NCBI GenBank assembly: GCA_014885115.2 | Contig: WKLE02001443.1 | Location: 14,647 to 39,043 of the forward strand | DNA from: Asterionellopsis glacialis | Lineage: Eukaryota > Bacillariophyta > Plagiogrammaphyceae > Rhaphoneidales > Asterionellopsidaceae | DNA: 24,397 nucleotides | Direction: 5' to 3' | Part shown: one piece after another, positions 19,423 to 24,397 of the stretch | Position numbering within the stretch: position 1 is the stretch's first letter | Layout: each line of letters begins with the position of its first letter | The notes under the pieces: generated by a model | The model's database searches: none | Told to the model about the DNA's origin: nothing | Seen by the model: only the letters and a program-made list of their open reading frames with translations | Translations under genes and position numbers: made by a program

Positions 19423-20907
19423 TTAGTAATCCATCAATCTTGACTTGAATAACTTCAACCTAGGTCCACGCTTTTTAGTACAGGACGATGACTCCCAAGT
19501 GTGACGTTCTTGAACAGAACAATTTGTAGGTGACTTGCGCTTGGCTCCAGCAGTAGCAGTAGAAACAACAGCAGCAGAAGAAGAATAAAGAGCATCATGA
19601 GGTAGATCCGAATGCTCATAATAATATGGTCTCGGTGGTAATCTATGATGGTGATGGTTCTGATGTTGTTGTTGCTGTGAAATATCAACATCCGCTTCAC
19701 AAACAGGCAACATAAATGTCGACTGAGAATGTGATTGGGTTCTCGATGGTGGCGAAACATCTTGAGCTTGTTGTTGTACTCGTTCCACTCCGTTCCTGTA
19801 TCCCCATTCCACGACCGAATCATCCGATACGATTCTAACACGATTAAACGCCGTGGGAGGTGAAGTAGAGAGTTGGATAGTCCTTGACGATGATTCGTTG
19901 ATCAAGTGAGAACTTGTAGTGCTTGGTGGTAGTGTTGGTGATGGAGCTGACGACCGTACGAGTGATGGAGAGGAAGTTGTAGTACTTTTCTTGTTGGTGT
20001 TGTTCGAAGTACTGTTAGCTGGTGTCGTTGTTGTTGTGCCATTCTTGACAACCTCTCGTAGTTCAGGTGCTCCTTCTCGTAATGCTTGACTTGTTTTTTC
20101 TCTAGCTTTGCGGTCACCAATTTCAACCCATGTATTGGGATGTTTGGCATCCTTTTTCAAGAACCGTCCTGGTGGGTCAAGTGCACGAATGGAATCTACA
20201 ATATCACGTGCCACGCCTGCCTTTTCACGCTTGCTGGCAAGGAGATAGGCTTCCTGCTTGAGACGTACAAGACGACGGAAAAACATATTACCTGCATGAT
20301 GGTTGGTAAGCCCACCTCTTCCGCACAAGACATCACTTTGACTAATGTGATTGCCGTTGGTGGTGGCACCTTCATCTGTACTCACGACTGTTTCACCATT
20401 CTCCACAACTGGCAGCACAATCTGATCCTTTTTGCCTACCAAGGCTAAGGACCTGTCCGTTACTAAAGTCGTTGCTGCTGTTGACGATGATGTCTTGTTG
20501 CTGGTGGATGTAGGTTTCATGGTCTTCTTCTTCGGTTTCGTTGTTGGACTCTTAGACGAAGAGGAAGTTGAAGGTGTTGGTGCAGTTGCAACGCAGGCAA
20601 GAGCTAACGCTTCTAACCCTCCTCCACCAAACCCACTGCCAGCGGAAGATGACGACACTAACGCTGGCTGCTGTCGGTGATCTTGCACATGAAGTTCGGA
20701 GAAATCTCGTGGGAGCGATGTTGGTGAAGAAGACATACTTGATGATGAGGATGACGAGGAAGACATGCTGGAGGACAATGATCTATCATCTTGAAGATTT
20801 GTTGTAACAAGAGTCATCCTGTCGCCTAAATTGTGAGGTTTTTGAATTGAATCCCGAAAAGACTGCTTGTAGTGTTCGTGAAGCGACGATGATTCAATGG
20901 GTTCCAT
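19423..20907 (-). CDS. DUF6824-domain protein, putative diatom nuclear regulator
   Basis: 494 residues, one frame, ATG at 20907 to TAA at 19425-19423. The only folded-looking part is residues about 188-285. It begins SDVLCGRGGLTNHHAGNMFF, continues through RLVRLKQEAYLLASKREKAG, and ends with the FLKKD and WVEIGDRKAREKTSQALREG elements. This is the conserved core of DUF6824, abundant in diatoms and usually in proteins with nuclear or transcription-factor-like architecture. Its biochemical role is not established. The flanks are low complexity: poly-Ser, Thr-rich stretches, a Gln/His run (QQQQHQNHHHH), and basic patches (KPKKKTMKP about 124-132, KKRGPRLKLFKSR at the C-terminus) that could be nuclear localisation signals. 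A short hydrophobic element GLEALALACVA (about 97-107) may be a docking helix. The domain call is strong; the role in gene regulation is inference. Confidence 0.9.
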   Translation of the reverse strand: MEPIESSSLHEHYKQSFRDSIQKPHNLGDRMTLVTTNLQDDRSLSSSMSSSSSSSSSMSSSPTSLPRDFSELHVQDHRQQPALVSSSSAGSGFGGGGLEALALACVATAPTPSTSSSSKSPTTKPKKKTMKPTSTSNKTSSSTAATTLVTDRSLALVGKKDQIVLPVVENGETVVSTDEGATTNGNHISQSDVLCGRGGLTNHHAGNMFFRRLVRLKQEAYLLASKREKAGVARDIVDSIRALDPPGRFLKKDAKHPNTWVEIGDRKAREKTSQALREGAPELREVVKNGTTTTTPANSTSNNTNKKSTTTSSPSLVRSSAPSPTLPPSTTSSHLINESSSRTIQLSTSPPTAFNRVRIVSDDSVVEWGYRNGVERVQQQAQDVSPPSRTQSHSQSTFMLPVCEADVDISQQQQHQNHHHHRLPPRPYYYEHSDLPHDALYSSSAAVVSTATAGAKRKSPTNCSVQERHTWESSSCTKKRGPRLKLFKSRLMDY

Positions 20908-21624
20908 TCTTGTTCTTGCTGTTTCGTCTTATTCTTCTTGAGAGATCCACCTTTACCAAAATGAAACGTTGCTTGAAACTTCTTCTTAACAAAGATTGAT
21001 TTTGATGCATGTACGTTTGATTGAGATATATAACTTGTAATCAGTAGTGTTCAAAAGAGTGATGGACTGATGATAGCAAGCACAAGATTGAATAGGAAAC
21101 AGAGAAGAGAATCCTCTTCCAAAAGTGATTAACCAGTCTCTCTTGATGATTGGGTAGTTTTTATATCGTGTACCAGTATCGTATTACCGAAACTTTGTTT
21201 ACCCGCGAGGATATCTCGACACAGATATCATGCAAGAGCGATCGAGAGAACCAAGGCTATCGTGGAAGTTAATCTTGCAATCCCGGTTACTAGGGGAGTC
21301 TACGGGTAGGAATTAGTAGAATTATTATGGAGTCAGTCGTGAAACCCTTTCGTACTGCAGTAATGCCTACATACCGAACCAGCTCGACGAACTGCTATTA
21401 ACATTAATTTCTTACATACCAGTACCAGAGGTACTTGTACTCACAAAGAGTTCTTGTAGGTTCTCTTGCATGCTGCTTCTGGGTCGTACATAATGAACGT
21501 TGATTATGTACTGCAAATTACGTATGTACTTTTTATGTGAATTGTCGTATTCTTAATTTTATCGGACTTCTTCGAATCGAGAATTATGATGCAGATATGG
21601 TAAATATACAGTAAGCACAAAATA
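20908..21624. other. divergent upstream region of the DUF6824 gene
   Basis: About 700 bp without a convincing coding frame. The proximal part is the 5' leader of the minus-strand gene. An inverted GTACC-AGA-GGTAC pair lies at 21422-21434 and a gtaccag word near 21170. Confidence 0.5.
21159..21165 (-). promoter_or_regulatory. candidate TATA box for the DUF6824 gene
   Basis: Reads TATAAAA on the minus strand, about 250 bp upstream of the DUF6824 start codon. A CCAAT-type cccaatca sits a few bases downstream on the same strand. A second TATA-like run (tatata) occurs near 21027. Neither is proven; spacing would imply a 5' leader of about 220 bases for the first. Confidence 0.25.
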
Positions 21625-21864
21625 ATGTACTCGGAAAAACAAGAAGCCACAGAAGAGACACTCCTTGATACTATTCGAGTCTCTACTTCTACGAATCAGC
21701 AAAACTCTTTGCGAGAATTCTCTCGTGCGTCTGAACGGTTCGTTGTATCACATCCAATCAGTTTCTACATCTGGATGTCCCGTACTGTACAAATTCTAAT
21801 TAAGACTTTTTTGGTACGTTGGATCCTTTCACATGATTGGTTGAGATCGAAACATATCTACTGA
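21625..21864 (+). CDS. small hypothetical protein (weak)
   Basis: 79 codons from ATG to TGA. The N-terminal half is hydrophilic and Glu/Thr/Ser-rich (SEKQEATEETLLDTIRVSTS). The second half is hydrophobic and basic (ISFYIWMSRTVQILIKTFLV), possibly one membrane helix. Codon use and CpG content are like neighbouring genes, which favours it modestly over chance. No family recognised and no promoter evident. It may be a first exon or a non-coding frame. Confidence 0.25.
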   Translation: MYSEKQEATEETLLDTIRVSTSTNQQNSLREFSRASERFVVSHPISFYIWMSRTVQILIKTFLVRWILSHDWLRSKHIY

Positions 21865-22663
21865 GAAGAACTCATTATACTGTACAATATTATATATAAC
21901 GATTTACGATGTCACGTCAAGCTCAAGTACAGGTAGTCCTGGTGGTCCAAAGTGCAGTACCGTCGTTTGTTAAGCCATCACATTCTTGTCTTTCGATGGA
22001 CCAGGTACTGTATCATCATATGCAAGTAATACACTGTAACTTAATTACCTACCGCACCATCTTCATCTTTGTCTGGTACTTTACTGTGTACCGTTTACGT
22101 CTCTCATCGCCAAAGTAATTGTTCCCCAACAGGTACAAAAATTTTCAATAGGTTAATATTATAGTATTTATCTATTGCGAATGTCTTTATGATTGTAAAA
22201 CATCTAAGTATCTCTGAAAAAGTACACGTCAACTCGGGACTCAATTTTCCGATTGGTCACCTTCACTTAAGGTCGTCCGACGCAACTCAAAATTTCGGCC
22301 TTTACGCCGTCAGTATAACATAAATTGGAGCGACCAGGATCACAGATGTACAGTATACCATGATGTGTCAATGTTGTCGTATCAAAGGACCTACTTCTGC
22401 TGTCTGTCTGCAGGTCCTACATTGGTCTGTCAGTACAGTACCTGGTACAGTCTAATCTACAGTACGCTGTAATCCAAGCTTGACAGACAATTTTGTTGTT
22501 GTCATCATCTCTGCACAGACATCAAACATCAGAGGCACACTATTCCATCTTTTTGGTAAAAAATTCCTTTTGTGAAAAAAAAGGTAAGTAGCTATGGTAA
22601 TGCTACATGTATATGGTACCCATGGTGGGTCCTATTTGTACATGCCAACATACAACAATTACG
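21865..22663. other. intergenic, CpG-normal, with palindromic words
   Basis: Contains GTACCTGGTAC at 22438-22448 and related ccaggtact/ctggtact words near 22003 and 22075. A 69-codon frame at 21909-22118 is built around those words and is not convincing as a gene. A CCGATTGGTC (CCAAT-like) occurs near 22249. Confidence 0.5.
22438..22448. repeat. GTACCTGGTAC palindromic word
   Basis: Fourth exact copy of the 11-bp word, 216 bp before the second CpG desert begins. Preceded by cagtacagta, so the local sequence is again rich in GTAC. Confidence 0.75.
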
Positions 22664-23885
22664 ATAGTATGAATATCATGCATGAGCTCCCCACCATTTT
22701 CTGATGATTATTCTTCCATAATTATTAAGAAAAGTGTCTCAATTGTTATTTGCAAAAATCTGTCTTCATTGCATTGTTTGAAATCCACACCATTATCTGC
22801 AATAGCAGTATAGAATGAGTCATTAAGTCTAGATATCTAGACAAATGTAATACTCCCCATAGTAGAAAATGTTGCCCATACATGAAATGCATGACCTCTC
22901 ATATAGCATTATAGATATTAGTACTATTAAGGTTGAAAAGAGAAAAATTAGGTGACTTGGAAGGTTGCAGAAGATGTGATTATGACAACTGAATCAGGTC
23001 CTAATGTATGCCTATTCTGCTGAACATCTGGTGGGACAAAATAAGTATGGAGGATTTGTTTAGTTTTTAGAATTTTGTTGTTTTTAAAGCATATTTTGAC
23101 AGTTTTGAGCCTTAGTGGTAGATGTCATGGTACCTTTTCCCTTGTTCAATTTACTTAATGTCAAGAGCAATTGATCAGCACATGACAGGAAGTGAGAGTG
23201 GTTCATTTTATAGTACTTTCAAACTTTGATTATAGTCAGGACATTGTGTTGTTCAGTACTACTACTGTTGTTGCATGCATTGAAATCAATGTACACTTTT
23301 TCTCTTCACTAGGTTTCTTTACTAGGTTTGATCATGCAACTACACTTATTATGATTACTACTATGCCATTCACAATTTCATTGAAAAAAAATCTTTTCAA
23401 ATTAAATATGAATTTGATATCTTTTTCCTTCTTCATCTAAAAATAATTGACATTCTTTTTTGATGTCAAACAAGTTTGAATTAGAAAGTTGTCTGACTGA
23501 TGGGCAGGTATTTAAGAACTGGATACACTGAGAAGTGAGTTTTGAGCTTGCTTGCATCATCTAGTTGTATCATTGGGTGAGATCACTGTAGAAAAGTTCA
23601 TGTTAATCTGCTTTGCTGACCACACTGACAAAAAACCATCAGAAAAAGCAATACTAAACCAATTGTAACACAACTAATTGCTTACATCTAAATGTGGAGG
23701 ACTTTATAAATTCTATATTGTACATATCCATTTTCACTAAAGATTCATTTATTTACCCTGCTATTGACTTACCAACAATGGATTTTGTATTAAAATGATA
23801 TTTGATTTCTATAATAACAGGGGAAATATTGTGATTTTTCAGATAACCACTCCTCATCTTCACAATCACCAAAAAATAGTGACTA
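22664..23885. other. second CpG-depleted, AT-rich block
   Basis: I see no CpG at all across these 1222 bp; CpG reappears sparsely from 23886. Composition and texture match the 6.3-12.3 kb block. The longest frames (for example plus 23192-23440, 82 codons, very hydrophobic) have no recognisable content. Interpreted as a second relic of methylated repeat DNA; its right limit is not clear. Confidence 0.65.
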
Positions 23886-24036
23886 CGGCTCCCCCAAATC
23901 CTACATCCAGGTGTTTTAACATGTACAATATTATGATAGAAACGCATAATCTGAATTTTCTATTATTTAAGACTGGCGCTATCAAATCTGGCCACATCCA
24001 GGTGATTTCCAACTAAAATCAAGTTGATCAAATATT

Positions 24037-24324
24037 TCAGTTTATTGCATTCTTGAATGCTCCAGAAGAAGAGCTTTTAATGGGTGTGTTGTACTTGTTC
24101 CAGATATTTCTGATGGTTGAGTTACGTTGATTTGAACATTGTGTTCCAATGTACTCCATGCACATTTTGCGCATGCAACAACATGTAATTTTTTTGTCAG
24201 CTGCATTTACTGTACCTATAGTTTGTGCTAGTAATTTTTTCTTGACTGCAATATTCCAGTCATCCTGGATCCGGGAATACCCGAAATAAAGCAGGTTAAA
24301 CTTTACAATAAGTTTTGACCGTTG
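24037..24324 (-). pseudogene. open minus-strand frame, possible gene fragment
   Basis: Between TAG at 24327-24325 and TGA at 24039-24037 there are 95 codons without a stop. In this AT-rich segment about six would be expected. The peptide is well balanced and Cys-containing (DDWNIAVKKKLLAQTIGTVN; TCCCMRKMCMEYIGTQC). An overlapping frame with its own ATG gives 54 residues, also protein-like (VVACAKCAWSTLEHN), so the true frame is uncertain. No family recognised. Probably part of a decayed element extending right of the window. Confidence 0.3.
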
Positions 24325-24397
24325 CTACCCAAAGAATACCAAGACATTATGTGTCCCCATCCTGGGGATGCTATCTTAAACAAAATTAAAAACGAAA

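Noticed and set aside
23903..24001. acatccaggtg occurring twice about 90 bp apart
   Set aside because: Only 11 bp with diverged flanks; too short to call a repeat element.

Overview
The window looks like nuclear DNA of a diatom or close stramenopile relative. Three things point there: a lumenal photosystem II-type protein with a stacked leader (signal peptide ending Ala-Thr-Ala before Phe, a transit region, then a twin-arginine thylakoid signal); a DUF6824 protein, a family best known from diatoms; and largely intron-free genes rich in Asn, Gln and Ser homopolymers. The species cannot be named from this sequence.

Layout. 1-2039 (+): 3' part of a CDK9/CDK12-type (CDKC) kinase gene with a long Arg/Asp/Ser-rich tail, entered through what looks like the end of an intron. 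2335-5088 (-): a 917-residue Raf-like (TKL) kinase with one predicted membrane segment, converging tail to tail on the CDK gene. 5089-6321: mostly non-coding, with one doubtful small ORF. 6322-12271: about 6 kb of AT-rich DNA with almost no CpG and decayed coding-like stretches, probably a long-methylated graveyard of mobile or foreign DNA. 13523-14488 (+): Psb31/PsbQ-like lumenal protein. 14554-15246 (-): an unlisted leucine-rich-repeat pseudogene. 16005-17585 (+): MYND zinc-finger protein. 17844-18444 (-): another decayed frame. 19423-20907 (-): DUF6824 protein, a putative nuclear regulator. 21625-21864 (+): weak small ORF. From about 22,664 to the end a second CpG-depleted block begins, with an open minus-strand frame at 24037-24324.

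The intact genes do not form a pathway or operon. They are ordinary monocistronic nuclear genes: transcription-elongation kinase, signalling kinase, photosystem protein, zinc-finger protein and putative regulator. The notable content lies between them: two CpG deserts with sharp edges, a palindromic word (GTACC-spacer-GGTAC) scattered through CpG-normal intergenic DNA, and several relic reading frames visible only by translating through stops. I found no tRNA, rRNA, CRISPR array or intact transposase or reverse transcriptase. CpG counts and reading-frame checks were done by eye.
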